Source: Chrysomallon squamiferum
Taxonomy: Eukaryota; Mollusca; Gastropoda; Neomphalida; Peltospiridae
Direction: 5' to 3'
Assembly: GCA_012295275.1 (NCBI GenBank)
Contig: CM022667.1
Location: 4,064,001-4,128,000, forward strand
DNA: 64,000 bases
Part shown: in pieces, positions 25,255 to 37,774 of the stretch
How positions within the stretch are numbered: the stretch's first letter is position 1
Layout of the letters: each line of letters opens with the position of its first letter
Notes under the pieces: generated by a model
Database searches by the model: none
The model's input: only the letters and a program-made list of their open reading frames with translations
Told to the model about the DNA's origin: nothing
Position numbers and translations under genes: made by a program

Positions 25255-25785
25255 TTATTATTATTATTTGTCTATATACCATTTATAAAAATACGATAGT
25301 CAAAGATCGTACCGGTGGAGGAATACCAGAATTCTAAAAGCTCCTGAATCCAATACACAGACTTTATTTTATGTATAAAGTTATTAAAAGCTATTTAAAA
25401 GAAATTCGTATTCAGAGTCAAGTCAAGTCAAAAAAATTAACGTGCTAATCAGAGAAAGCTGTTGTGAAGCACGTCTACGACAGGCTCGCTTTCTGACAGG
25501 TCAGTGGGCGTGTCCGTCGCAGACGTATTCAGTCTCAGGTTATTTCCTTATACAGCAAAACCCGAAACATGGCTCAGTCCCAAACTGCTCGACAAACTTG
25601 TTTATCCACGTGAATGAGTGAAATAGCCAATTAAAAATTACAGGCAGCGTTAAGACTCCTGTGATTGGTCAAAAATACCTGGCAACGCGGCATATCTGAA
25701 CAGTTTTTGACATGTGACTAGAGAACATCAGACCACAGTTCGCAGTTTGTGTGTCTAAGCGATATACAAGTTTTCTGTGATTAAA
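25255..25785. repeat. Direct repeat of ~530 bp, unit 2
   Basis: The second unit of the pair described at 22795-23335. It sits directly upstream of remnant e just as unit 1 sits upstream of remnant c. Confidence 0.88.
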
Positions 25786-25799
25786 AAAAAAAAGAAAAA

Positions 25800-26545
25800 A
25801 AAGAAGGATCCCCCAAAAAAACTTCATAGAAACGTAATTTTGTTACAACAAAAACAGAAGGGAAACAGAGTGACACATATGAAATTAATCCAAATTGCGT
25901 AAACGCGAGGAGTAACACGCCACTCGTCAATCGGGACACAAAATATACGCCGTGAGTAAATGTGCTTGAAACATGTGACAAAGAAAAAGAAAATAATAAA
26001 TTCTGGATAAAGGTCATCGACATTTTACTGATGATATGCACAGCTCTACTTTTCATTCCCTCACGCGAGGAGTCGCAAAATCAAACTGTTGTGCATTTTT
26101 TTTTTATTTGAACAGTATAAATATGCATGTATATTCTTACATATCAACCAAAATATATTGGTTCCTTTCAACAATTCTATTTATTCGCAATTTGCAGAAA
26201 ACCAAGACAGAGCCAATAAATTATTATAATATTGTTAATAAATTTAGAAGTAAAATGTGACATTTGTGATCCCCCATAGATACATCTTTATCTCTCTCTG
26301 CCCCTGTCTGTCTGAATTTCTTTGTGTTGATGTCTAAATGTGTGTGTGTGTGTGTTTGTGTTTGTATATATATATATATATGTAATATGTTATACATATG
26401 TAATATGTATGTATGTAAGTGTGCTATATATACTGTAAACTCCTACATAATATCATATGTTAAATTTTTCAGATTCTGAATTACGTTTTACTGGGGAGAA
26501 TGACCGCTCATCACATTTACGCGAAACTGACTGAAAGTTTATTCT
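25800..26545 (+). pseudogene. TNF-like ligand remnant e
   Basis: A decayed exon 1 with KEGKQSDT-like, NNKFWIKV and membrane-helix pieces at 25855-26090, interrupted by stops and frameshifts. An exon 2 scrap near 26190 has its acceptor cag changed to caa. An exon 3 remnant near 26472 (SELRFTGENDRSSHLRETD) ends in TGA, as in remnant c. No THD exon. Copies c and e are sister duplicates: they share their flank, the deletion in the membrane region and the exon 3 stop. Confidence 0.8.
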
Positions 26546-27104
26546 GAGAAACAGTAAAATCTATAAAAATAAGACGGCTTATTTAAACTTTATTTATTAT
26601 TGTTTTCGAAGAAATTTATTTTTATTTATTTATTTATTTAATTATTTATTTTTTATTTATTTATTTTTATTTAATATGATTCCCACACTGAGTGGTCGCG
26701 AGTTCTAACTCAGCGTCACTCAACAGTTGACAAATCATTATATCATAGGTAAATCCCCAAACGGAAAAATAAAAAAAAAATGGAATGGAATGGAAAAAGT
26801 TTCACGTTTAATCAGAGCAAATTTGGTAGCCAGTTAAACAAAAAATAGAAATTAGTAATGTTTCTTTTATGACAAAACATTCTGGCCAATGAAAACTTGA
26901 ACAGCCAAGCATTAATTAAAACTACTGTTATTGGTTAAAACATAATTGGTTAAAAAAAATAATCTGATCTGAAAAACTGGTTGGATACGACGATGTTGTT
27001 TGTATAAACATTTCATTAGTGAGACACCGTCTTAAAACAAACATCAAACAAACAACCAGTTTGCAGTTTGAGCATCTAAACAAGTTTTCTGTGAGAATAA
27101 AGAA

Positions 27105-27624
27105 ATGTATCCTAACATCAAAAGTTTGTTACAAAACGAAGAAGGGGAACAGCGTGACTCAGTTCACAGTGGTTCAGGTGGCAGTAACGCGGGCACTGAC
27201 GAGCCGCTCATCAAAGCCAACAGAAAGGAAAAATTTAGAAGGTTTTGTAAATCCTGACACAAAATACCAGCCTGGAAAAAACGTGCGTGAAAAATATGAG
27301 AAAGAAAAAGAAACAGAAAAAGAGAAAAAGAAATTCTGGATACAGGTCATTCTGCTTTTTGCTGTCATCGACATTTTACTGATCATAGCTATAGCTCTGC
27401 TTTTCACCCCAAAACGTGTGGAGTCACAACGTCAAACCGTTGTACAGTGGGACGACGACGTCTGCTTTCCGTGCAAAGATGTTTATCTCACCGACGATGA
27501 CAAAATTGACAACATCTACGACTTCGACGTTCGAGAAGATGGAAATACGTGCTGTCCTGGTCGTGAGAAAAACCTGATCGACATCTTAACAAAGGTTTTT
27601 ATTTTTATTATTTTTATTATTATT

Positions 27625-27666
<42 letters not shown>

Positions 27667-29475
27667 GCTGTTGTTGTTAAAGGTTTGTATATACTTATAA
27701 ATCGGACATTACTTGGCCCGTAATATGCTATTTTTAGCATTGTTCTAAAATTAGATATGGGATTTCCTGTAACGCTTATTTTTATTATTTATTCCTGAAG
27801 AATAGTTTATTCAGAGAAAGCGCGATAATAAAAGATGTACCGAGAAACTTTTTAATTTTCACATTCTCATTTTCTGTAATAATGATGCGCAAAAAACCCC
27901 ATAATAATAATTATTATTAATAATATACTTATTTATTTATTTTTATTCTTTTTTTTTTTTTTTTTTTAATTCGCATTTTACTTCGTGTTTTAGTTTTTGT
28001 AATTTGATAAGAATTATTGAAACAAATATCATGATGGAAGTTCATCAAATTATGATATCTCCCTTAATAAGCAAGATAATCGAATGGATTCCTCCACTGA
28101 ATTAAAAGATTAACAATAATGATTAATTGTTAAGGAGAAAAATAAAAAAAAAAAAAAAAAAAAAAAATTAAATAAAGAAAAAATATACATTGCTACTACT
28201 AATACTACAAGTGATACTACTACTGCTACTACTTCTAATACTGCTAATAATACAACCACTGCAACTACTGCTACTACTACTACTAATAGTACCGCCAATA
28301 ATATTACCGCTGTAACTACTGCTACTACTACTACTAATAGTACCGCTGTAACTACTGCTACTACTACTACTACTACTATTACCACTGCAACTACTGCTAC
28401 TACTACTACTAATACTACCGCTAATAATATTACCGCTGTAACTATTGCTACTACTACTGATAGTACTGCCACTATAACTATTGCTACAACTACTAATAAC
28501 ACTGCCACTGTAACTATTGCTACAACTACTAATAACACTGCCACTGTAACTATTGCTACTACTACTAATAGTACTGCCACTGTAACTATTGCTACTACTA
28601 CTAATAATACTGCCACTGCAACTATTGCTGCTACTACTAATAACACTGCCACTGTAACTATTGCTACTACTACTAATAACACTGCCACTATAACTATTGC
28701 TACTACTACTAATAGTACTGCCACTATAACTATTGCTACTACTAATAATACTGCCACTGCCACTATTACTACTACTACTAATAGTACCGCTGTAACTATT
28801 GCTACTACTACTAATAAAACTGCCACTGTAACTATTACTACTACTACTAATAGTACTGCCACTGCAACTATTGCTACTATTACTAATAAACTGCCATGTA
28901 ACTATTGCTACTACTACTACTAATAGTACCGATATAACTATTACTACTACTACTGCTAATAGTACCACTGTAACTATTGCTACTACTACTACTAATACTG
29001 CCACTGTAACTATTGCTACTACTAATAATAAAAGTACCGATGTAACTATTGCTATTACTACTACTAATAGTACCGCTGTAACTATTGCTACTACTAATAA
29101 TAATACTGCCACTGCAACTATTGATACTTCTACTAATAATATTGCCACTGCAACAATTGCTAGTACTACTACTAATACTTCAGCTGCTACTGGTGCTGCT
29201 ACCATCACTATGATTACTAACTACAGCTACTACTACTACTGTTACTGCAACTTCTGCTGATACTACATTACTACTGTATTACTGTTAATACTACTGCTAT
29301 AATATTATTACTTTTTCTAGTTTACTATCACAACTACTATTACTAATTTTGTTGTACTACTATTACTATTAATACTATTAATTCTACTGCTACTACTACT
29401 TCTAACATTACTTCTGCTAATACTGCTGTTGCTGCTGTTACTATTACCACTATTACAACTGCAAATACACCAAAT

Positions 29476-29510
<35 letters not shown>

Positions 29511-29826
29511 ACTACTACTACCTCTATTAAAACAGTAAATTGTAGTAAATGAATCTGTAAACAAGAATAAATAAATTTATGAAATAGAAACAAGGTATAG
29601 GTAGGTACGAAAATACGTATATGCGTACGTAAGAACATTTTATTTGTATATCATATATTTATGCTTTTACATATCGACCAAAATATGTTGATTCTTTTCT
29701 CTAATTCTATTTATTGGCAGTTTGCAGAAAAACAGTACAGCCAAGACAGAGACAAACGTGAGTACTAAACCATTCTTAATATACAATCACATTCTTTAAG
29801 AATTTAGAACTAAAAACTGACATTTA

Positions 29827-29892
<66 letters not shown>

Positions 29893-29950
29893 ACACACAC
29901 CTCTCTGTGACTAATCATATAAATTCCAAGAACATTTGAAAAAGTACAAA

Positions 29951-30036
<86 letters not shown>

Positions 30037-30427
30037 AGCCAAAATGAGTACTAAACCATTATTAATATATAATAATATTCTTAATAAATTTAGAACTAAA
30101 AACTGACATTTGTTACACACACGCACACACACACACATTCACACACACACATACACACACACATACACACATCCACACACACAAACACTCACACACACAG
30201 AAGTTTATACAGACTGATGTATATATGTCATATTTTTTAGATTCTGAACAACGGGAGAATGACTTCTCAGCACATCTGCGCGAAATTGACTGGATGAGGT
30301 CAGGTGAGGTCAAAGTTCATTAACTGTTAAAGAGTTATGAGTTATTAAAATATTAAATATCATTTTTCAATGACTTATATGTTCATTATGTCACCATATT
30401 TGGTATTTATTGTACATAAATAATAAC

Positions 30428-30489
<62 letters not shown>

Positions 30490-30503
30490 TTATTATTATC
30501 ATG

Positions 30504-30551
<48 letters not shown>

Positions 30552-30598
30552 TATCAATCTATGTATCAGTCTAGCTTTAATGTAGGTGTATAGGTGTG

Positions 30599-30694
<96 letters not shown>

Positions 30695-30701
30695 CTAAAC
30701 A

Positions 30702-30752
<51 letters not shown>

Positions 30753-31163
30753 TATTCAGGTGGACAAAATATACTCCACTGGAAACAAGCCTCTTCATTC
30801 ATTGGGAAGAGTATGACGTACAAAGATGGCCGCATTCAAGTAAAAACACCAGGGACGTGTTTTATTTACGCCCATCTTGTTTTCGTGAACAACCAAACAC
30901 GAGAAGACGAAATTTTTACTCATTCCATCTGGCTTAGGAATGGCGAGAACCACGAAGAGAAATTACTCGAACTTTTCCACTCTCAGTGTAAGGTGACGTC
31001 ATCAGTTGTACCAGCAGTCTTTACTCCCACTCACCATGGTGCGCTGTTTGAACTGAAAGCTGGCGACAGTATTGAACTGCGCGTGAAAAACATTGAAAAT
31101 CTTGAACAGCAGAAAAAACACAACTTCGGAATTTATTGTTTTCAGTCATTTTTTCGAATTTAA
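27105..31163 (+). CDS. TNF-like ligand copy f, nearly intact
   Basis: A type II membrane ligand of the TNF superfamily. Such proteins trimerise and signal through TNF receptors after surface display or shedding. Exons: 27105-27594, 29721-29757 (FAEKQYSQDRDK), 30241-30303 (EQRENDFSAHLREIDW) and 30760-31163 (THD: MTYKDGRIQVKTPGTCFIYA ... NFGIYCFQ). Exon 1 has one extra A in an A-run near 27228. The ATG at 27105 therefore reads into a stop, while the frame holding the membrane helix is open further upstream, to an ATG at 27019. The normal stop codon is TCA here, which adds SFFRI before TAA. The acceptor of exon 4 gives Gly-Gly instead of Glu-Gly. Either a fresh pseudogene, a one-base assembly error, or a gene using another N-terminus. 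Confidence 0.75.
28190..29290. repeat. 36-bp ACT-type minisatellite in intron 1 of copy f
   Basis: About 30 diverged units of 36 bp ('actgccactgtaactattgc' plus ACT/AAT triplets). The period is a multiple of three, so long Val/Ala/Ile- or Ser/Asn-rich ORFs appear on both strands. They are by-products. The array lies inside intron 1. Confidence 0.9.
29827..30205. repeat. (AC)n and (TC)n in intron 2 of copy f
   Basis: (AC)n at 29827-29900 and (TC)n at 29955-30034 inside intron 2, then a second (AC)n stretch. The segment 'catttaatatacaataatattct / aaaaactgacatttgt' occurs on both sides of the (TC)n tract, so part of the intron is itself a tandem duplicate. Confidence 0.75.
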
Positions 31164-31708
31164 TGTTACTACTACTACTACTACTACTTCTGCTGTTACT
31201 GCTTCAATTACTACTACTTCTGCTGTTACTTCTACAATTACTACTACCATTATCATTATTATTATTACTACTACTTGTACTTGCTACTGCTACTATTATT
31301 ATTATTACTATTACTACTATTACTACTTAGTATTGCTAGTACTATTATTATTATTATTACTACTACTATTATTATTATTATTATTACTACTACTACTATT
31401 ATTATTATTATTATTACTACTATTTACCACTATTATTACTATTATTATTATTATTATTACTTTTTCTATATACAATCATAATAATAGTAATAATAATAAT
31501 ATTATTATTATTATTATAAATAGAAACAGAAATAATAATAATAATAATAATATAATAATAATAATAATAAAAGTAATAGTAATGATGATGATTAAGATAA
31601 TAATTATTATCATCATCATGATAATCATCATTATTATTATTATTATTATTAGAAATAGAAACAGAAATAATAATAATAATAGTAGTAATAATAATAATAA
31701 TAGTAGTA

Positions 31709-31741
<33 letters not shown>

Positions 31742-31782
31742 GTAGCAGTAATAATAATAATAATAGTAGTAGTAATAATAAT

Positions 31783-31819
<37 letters not shown>

Positions 31820-31825
31820 TATAAC
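31164..31825. repeat. ACT/ATT/AAT compound microsatellite 3' of copy f
   Basis: The tract begins within 10 nt of the copy f stop. It runs through (ACT)n, (ATT)n and (AAT)n and contains complementary halves, so it could fold on itself. A related tract starts right after the stop of copy j (45160-45460). Confidence 0.85.
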
Positions 31826-32249
31826 ATATTTAACTAATTAGACATTTGTTTCTCAGTGTAACATAGTTAGCTACATTAACGGATTATGTCAATGCTAAAT
31901 CAAAATAGCTAGATAAACCTTTATATACATACGTACCTATTTACTTATTTTTTTACATTGACTAATATTATTGTCAGTTGCTACCTTCTTAATTTTGTTA
32001 CTATTACTTATGTTTGTATTGTTTTTTTGTTTATTTCTTGACATTTATTGATGTATCAGTGAAGCTATGATGTATCTGTTGTAACAAAAACAAACATTGC
32101 ATAAACAAGCAAATAAAATAACTGAGCTTTTTATTAGCTCATTGCAGTGAAACGTATGTGTCTGTTCTAGTAATTGTTATTTTATTTTATTTATTTTTTG
32201 ATCATCATTGTCACTGATATTAGTTTTATTATTATGAGACAGATATCTA

Positions 32250-33490
32250 TAACGTGACGATACAGTGATATTGAATCTTAGAGTAACTATACGATCAACA
32301 ACTCTGCCTCATAAAGACCGAACCACGCGATAACTCGAATATGGTTCAAATCTGATCAAGTCTATTCTCTCAACTAAAACTTCCTGAATTGTGTTTGTGG
32401 GCAAAATAAACGGTTTTGTTGTTGTTGTTGTTGTCATAAGATTTCGATTTAACCGCATACAGTTAAGACTTACCTGATTAAATCTGGAAGAAAAGTGATA
32501 CTGAAGCCGGTTACGTATGCATTGTGCACCTTGGTTAATCGAAGTTATTTAGACACATCACTTCCTGGTATAAAGTCAGTCACAGACTGTGTGTTGGAGA
32601 CGTTCAGTACAAAATCTGTGAAGGTTTTCAGTTGTTTATTTTAAATAATTCTCAGGCCAGAAAAAGCAAATAATCTACGATCACGTGACTTCATTTTTTC
32701 GACTATTGTTGTGATCTCGAAATAGCCTTTTCATTTATGATTCTTTATTCAGTAGTATTTACCTTTTTATTTGATTTTTCTGCGGTTTTGACAAATGCCT
32801 TGGAAGTGATGATGGAATAAATGTGTTTAGTTACAAACTGAGGGCAAAAATTAAGCTTGTTGTGTTTGAAATTTGGTTCAAAACACTCTACATACACAAT
32901 AAATAAGAACAAGGTCACTCGGTTCAGTACAAATTTACTTAAACAGACTCCTCTTTTGTTTCATATTTACTATATAAAGTCGACGCCCACATTCAAACTC
33001 ATCTTTTCCAAAGTCACTTCTTAAATCTTATCCACGTGAAATTCAACGTCAGCTCCATTTACATTTACATCATCAGACACTGTACGTAACGTTTTTAAGT
33101 ACTGGTACAATATAATTCATTATCCGTCCATTTTTTGTCCACAAGTCATCTTTATTATTATTTAGTCTTTACTAGAACTAAGATTTTACCTCGATGCTGA
33201 AGAAAACTGTAACTTGTTTAAAGAAAAAAACTAAACATCTAAAAATTAACATTTCAGATTTTCTAATTTATCCCTTCTAGATGTATTTCATCAGCTAGAC
33301 CTTTTCACTTTCATTAATTTGGTATAAAAATTACATTAGTAGTACAATTAGAAGTGAAGTTGTTAATTTTCAACGATTTTATTTTTTGTTTTTTATCATG
33401 TGAATGGTCTATCGCAAAGGAATGTAAATGTAATTTAAAGCGACATGAAAAAAATTAGACTCCATATTTACAACAGATAGTATGATATAT

Positions 33491-33552
<62 letters not shown>

Positions 33553-33680
33553 AACCTTTCACATATGAACCATAGCAATTCTCAGTAATCTATTTTTAGC
33601 TTGGAGGCTAAACCCCAACTGATTTCTAGGAAAAGAAAAACGAAACATCCTTACTTATTATTGTTTTCGAAGAAATGCAG

Positions 33681-33716
<36 letters not shown>

Positions 33717-33730
33717 TTTTTCATTTAATA
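32250..33730. repeat. Segmental repeat R1
   Basis: The part from 32590 onward is highly similar to 41027-42260 (R2). The part 32250-32660 is similar to 47930-48330 (R3). It includes a (GA)n tract at 33494-33549 and ends in the TTTA run in front of TNF copy g. No convincing gene. A short frame (GRKVILKPVTYAL-like) is open in R1 and R3, but nearly all differences change residues. Confidence 0.85.
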
Positions 33731-33869
33731 TGATTCACACACTGAGTGATCCCGATTGGTCCCGAGTTCTAACTCGGCGTGACTCAACAGGTGACAATCT
33801 TTTACCTCACAGGTAAACCCCCATTCTGGAGGTCAGGAAACACCAAATGAACAGCCACAGTTTCCCAGT

Positions 33870-34030
33870 TCCAGTGACAAAACACAGCCAATGAAAACTT
33901 ACAGGAAGTATTACGACTACTACTGTGATTGGTTAAAAAAAAAAATTGGCAAAGCGTCATATCTGATCTGAATCGCGTGATTCATACGACGATATCGGGC
34001 ATAAATATTTCTTTAGTGAGACACCGTCTT
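33870..34030 (+). promoter_or_regulatory. Putative TNF-copy promoter block (copy g)
   Basis: Same order as elsewhere in the array: agccaatg, acaggaagt and gtgattggtt, with an A-run inserted after the last box. Located 80-230 bp upstream of the copy g ATG. Confidence 0.45.
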
Positions 34031-35329
34031 ATAACAAACATGAAACGAACAATCATGGAAGGCAGTTTGTATCTAGGCGATATACAAGTTTTCTGTGAGA
34101 AAAAAGAAATGGATCATAACAACGTAAGTTTGTTTCAAAACAAAGAAGGGGAACAGAGTGACACAGTTCACAGTGGTTCCGGTTGGAGTAACACGGGCAC
34201 TGACGAGCCACTCATCAAACGAATTGAGAAGAAAATTTAGAATGTTTTGTAAATCCTGTCACAAAATGTACGCCAAGAGAGAACGTGCTGTGAAAAATAT
34301 GACAAAGAAAAAGAAACAGAAAAAGAGAAAAATAAATTCTGGATGAAGGTCATTCTGCTTTTTTGCTGTCATCGACATTTTACTGATGATATGCATAGCT
34401 CTGCTTTTCATCGCAAAACGTGTGGAGTCACAACGTCAAACCGTTGTGCAATGGGACGACGACGTCTGCATTCCGTGCAAAAATGTTTATCTCATCAACG
34501 ACGACAAAATTGACAACATCTACGACTTCGACGTTCTAGAAGATGGAAACATGTGCTGTCCTGGTCGTGAGAAAAACCTGATCGACATCGTAACAAAGGT
34601 TTTTATTTTTATTATTATTATTATTAGTAGTAGTAGTAGTAGTAGTAGCAGTACTAGCAGCATCAGCAGCAGTAGTATTGTTATTATTGTTGTTGTTAAT
34701 GGTTTATAAATTGGGTATTATATGGGTTTACAAATGCTATTTTTAGCAAAGGAAGTTATTTAACTTTTTACGAGAATTCAGTGATGTAAAATTAGATTTC
34801 TAATTACCTCTGCAGGAAGAGCAACTTATTTTGATAATAAAAAATGTTTCGAGATACGATTTAATTTTCGCATTCGGGTTTTCTGTAATAATAATGCACA
34901 ACAAAATTTTTCATTAATAATTTTCTTCTTCTTCTTCTTCTTCTTATTATTATTATTATTATTATTTTATTTTATTTCGATTTTTACTTGGTGTTTTCAA
35001 TTTTTGTAATATGATAAACATTATTGAAACAAGTATAATGATCGATGTTCATTAAATTATGATATCTCTCTTAATAAGCACGATAACGGAATGGATTCCT
35101 CTACTGAATTAAAAGATTAACAATATTGATTAATTCTACCTACAAACACAGTATTTTCATATTCTAATTTTCTGTAAAAAGATGTGCAACACACACTTTC
35201 TTTTTCTATCTTAAGGGAAAAAAAGGAAAAAGAAGAGAAAAGAAAAGAAAAGTTAAATGATTATTCAGTTAAACAGTGTTATACACTAAAATAAAAATTA
35301 TTAACACTGAAACTATCTCTACTAGCACA

Positions 35330-36155
35330 TACTGTTACCACTGCCACACACTGTTACCACTGCCACATACTGCTACTGCTGCCACATACTGTTACCACTG
35401 CCACATACTGCTACTGCTGCCACATACTGTTACCACTGCCACATACTGCTACTGCTGCCACACACTGCTACTGCTGCCACACACTGTTACCACTGCCACA
35501 CACTGCCACACACTGCTACTGCTGCCACACACTGTTACCACTGCCACACACTGTTACCACTGCCACACACTGCTACTGCTGCCACACACTGTTACCACTG
35601 CCACACACTGTTACCACTGCCACACACTGCTACTGCTGCCACACACTGCTACTGCTGCCACACACTGTTACCACTGCCACACACTGTTACTGCTGCCACA
35701 CACTGTTACCACTGCCACACACTGCTACTGCTGCCACACACTGTTACCACTGCCACACACTGTTACTGCTGCCACACACTGTTACCACTGCCACAGACTG
35801 CTACTGCTGCCACACACTGTTACCACTGCCACACACTGTTACCACTGCCACACACTGCTACCACTGCCACACACTGCTACTGCTGCCACACACTGTTACC
35901 ACTGCCACACACTGTTACCGCTGCCACACACTGCTACCGCTGCCACACACTGTTACCACTGGCACACACTGTTACCACTGCCACACACTGCTACTGCTGC
36001 CACACACTGCTACTGCTGCCACACACTGTTACCACTGCCACACACTGCTACCGCTGCCACACACTGTTACCACTGCCACACACTGCTACTGCTGCCAGAC
36101 ACTGCTACTGCTGCCACACACTGTTACCACTGCCACATACTGTTACCACTGGCAC
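35330..36155. repeat. 19-bp minisatellite in intron 1 of copy g
   Basis: More than 40 units of 19 bp ('ccacacactgttaccactg' with variants tgctactgctg). Because 19 is not a multiple of three, one ORF runs through all three phases and yields a 19-residue periodic peptide (HTLLPLP, HTATAAT, HCYHC). This explains a 371-codon ORF that is not a gene. Confidence 0.93.
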
Positions 36156-37039
36156 ATAATCTTACTTCTAGTAATACTAGCACAATTACTATTACTGTTA
36201 TTACTATTAATACTTTTAATTCTACTTCTAGTACTACTTCTAAAATTATTATTAGTAATGCTACTACTACTAATACTGCTGTTACTACTGTTACTATTAC
36301 CACTAGTATAACTGCTGATGCTGCTACTACTACTACTACTACTTCTATTACTACTACTAACACTCCTACTAAATCCGAACTGCTCTATTAAAACAATAGT
36401 TTACAAAATCAATCTCTAAACAAAGAATAAATCAATTTATGAAATAAAAACGAGATATGTAGGTACGAACGTACGTATACGTGCATGTAGATACGTTTTA
36501 TTTACATATGAATGAGATATGCACGTAGGCACCTATTATCAACAAAAATATGTTGATTCCATTCAATAATTCTATTTATTCGCAGTTTGCAGAAAAACTG
36601 TACAGCCAAGAAAGAGCCAAAAGCGAGTACTAAATCATTATTAATATACAATAATATTCTTTAAGAATTTAGAATTATTGACATTTCTGACATATACACA
36701 CATGCATATACATATATATATTCGTACGCAGTATACATACTCCCATACACACACACACACAAACAGACTCACGTATATATGTCATATTTTTTCAGATTCT
36801 GAATTATCTTATAATGGAGAAAATGACCTCTCAGCACATCTACGCGAAACTGACTGGGCGAGGTCAGGTGAGGTCAAAGTTCATTAAAGCTTAAACGGTA
36901 ATGTGTTATTAAAAATATTGAATATAATACAGATATGTTCATTGTTTTACCATACATTAGCTATTTATTTTACATAAGAAATATAATTTACAAGTCTGTT
37001 TGTTAGTTTGTGTTGGTGTATCTTGGGTGTGTAGGTGTG

Positions 37040-37040
<1 letters not shown>

Positions 37041-37079
<39 letters not shown>

Positions 37080-37296
37080 AGAGAGAGAGAGAGAGAGTGA
37101 GAGAGAGAGAGAGAAAGTGAGAGAGAGTGAGTGAGTGTGAGTGTGTGTGTGAGTGTGTGAGTGAGTGTGTGAGTGAGTGAGTGAGTGTGTGAGTGTGTGA
37201 GTGAGTGTGTGAGTGAGTGTGTGTGAGTGTGTGAGTGTGTGTGTGAGTGTGAGTGAGTGTGTGAGTGTGTGAGTGAGTGTGTGAGTGTGTGAGTGT
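37041..37296. repeat. (GA)n / (GTGA)n tract in intron 3 of copy g
   Basis: GA dinucleotides degenerate into GTGTGA and GTGAGTGA motifs, then an (ATT)n tract that runs into the exon 4 acceptor. Confidence 0.9.
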
Positions 37297-37302
37297 TAAA
37301 CA

Positions 37303-37335
<33 letters not shown>

Positions 37336-37589
37336 TTGCAGAAGGACAAAATACGCTCCACTGGAATGAACAAAGACGAAATTATCTCACTTCGTCACAA
37401 TCGCAGTGGCTAACAGTTTATTCCGAGAAACGATAAAATCGATAAAAATAAGACGGCTTCTTTGAAACCTTTCTTATTACTGTCCACGGATTTCGAGGAA
37501 AAATGAAATAAAACAAAATAATCTTTTATCTCACAGGTAAACCCCCATTCTGGAAGTCACTAAACACCAAATGAACAGCCACAGTTTCG

Positions 37590-37700
37590 CAGTTCCAGTG
37601 ACAAAACACAGCCAATTAAAACTTACAGGAAGCACTACGACTACTGTGATTGGTTCACGTGTTGGATACGACGATATAGTGCATAAATATTTCAAACAAA
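37590..37700 (+). promoter_or_regulatory. Putative TNF promoter block (intact copy h)
   Basis: agccaatt, acaggaagc and gtgattggtt followed by gtgcataaatatttc about 70-190 bp upstream of the copy h ATG. The conserved set of inverted CCAAT boxes around an ETS-like site is the best candidate control region of the array. No experimental support is available. Confidence 0.5.
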
Positions 37701-37774
37701 CAATGATAGAAGGCAGTTGTATCTAGGCGATATACAAGTTTTCTGTGAGAAAAAAGAAAAAAAAAAGAAAAGAA

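Larger units (their letters stand above)
34109..37370 (+). pseudogene. TNF-like ligand copy g, THD lost
   Basis: Exon 1 (34109-34598) has an ATG and a normal start (MDHNNVSLFQNKEGEQSDTV) but at least two small indels: one base lost near 34222 and one T gained in the T-run near 34361. The tail and helix are therefore out of frame with each other. Exon 2 is 36586-36622 (FAEKLYSQERAK), followed by GC instead of GT at the donor (gcgagt). Exon 3 is 36796-36867 (NGENDLSAHLRETDWARS). Exon 4 starts normally at about 37343 (GQNTLHW) but after about 25 nt jumps into the upstream region of copy h, so the THD is deleted. Copies g and h therefore look like two genes brought together by a deletion. Confidence 0.85.

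Noticed and set aside
28110-29208. Long Val/Ala/Leu- and Ser/Asn-rich ORFs on the - strand
   Set aside because: They come from the 36-bp ACT-type repeat in intron 1 of copy f; the period of 36 keeps frames open by construction.
31093-31827. Poly-Leu, poly-Asn and poly-Ile ORFs on both strands
   Set aside because: They are translations of the ATT/AAT/ACT tracts 3' of TNF copy f.
35276-36391. 371-codon ORF rich in His/Thr/Leu
   Set aside because: It is the translation of a 19-bp minisatellite within intron 1 of TNF copy g and has no domain or splice context.
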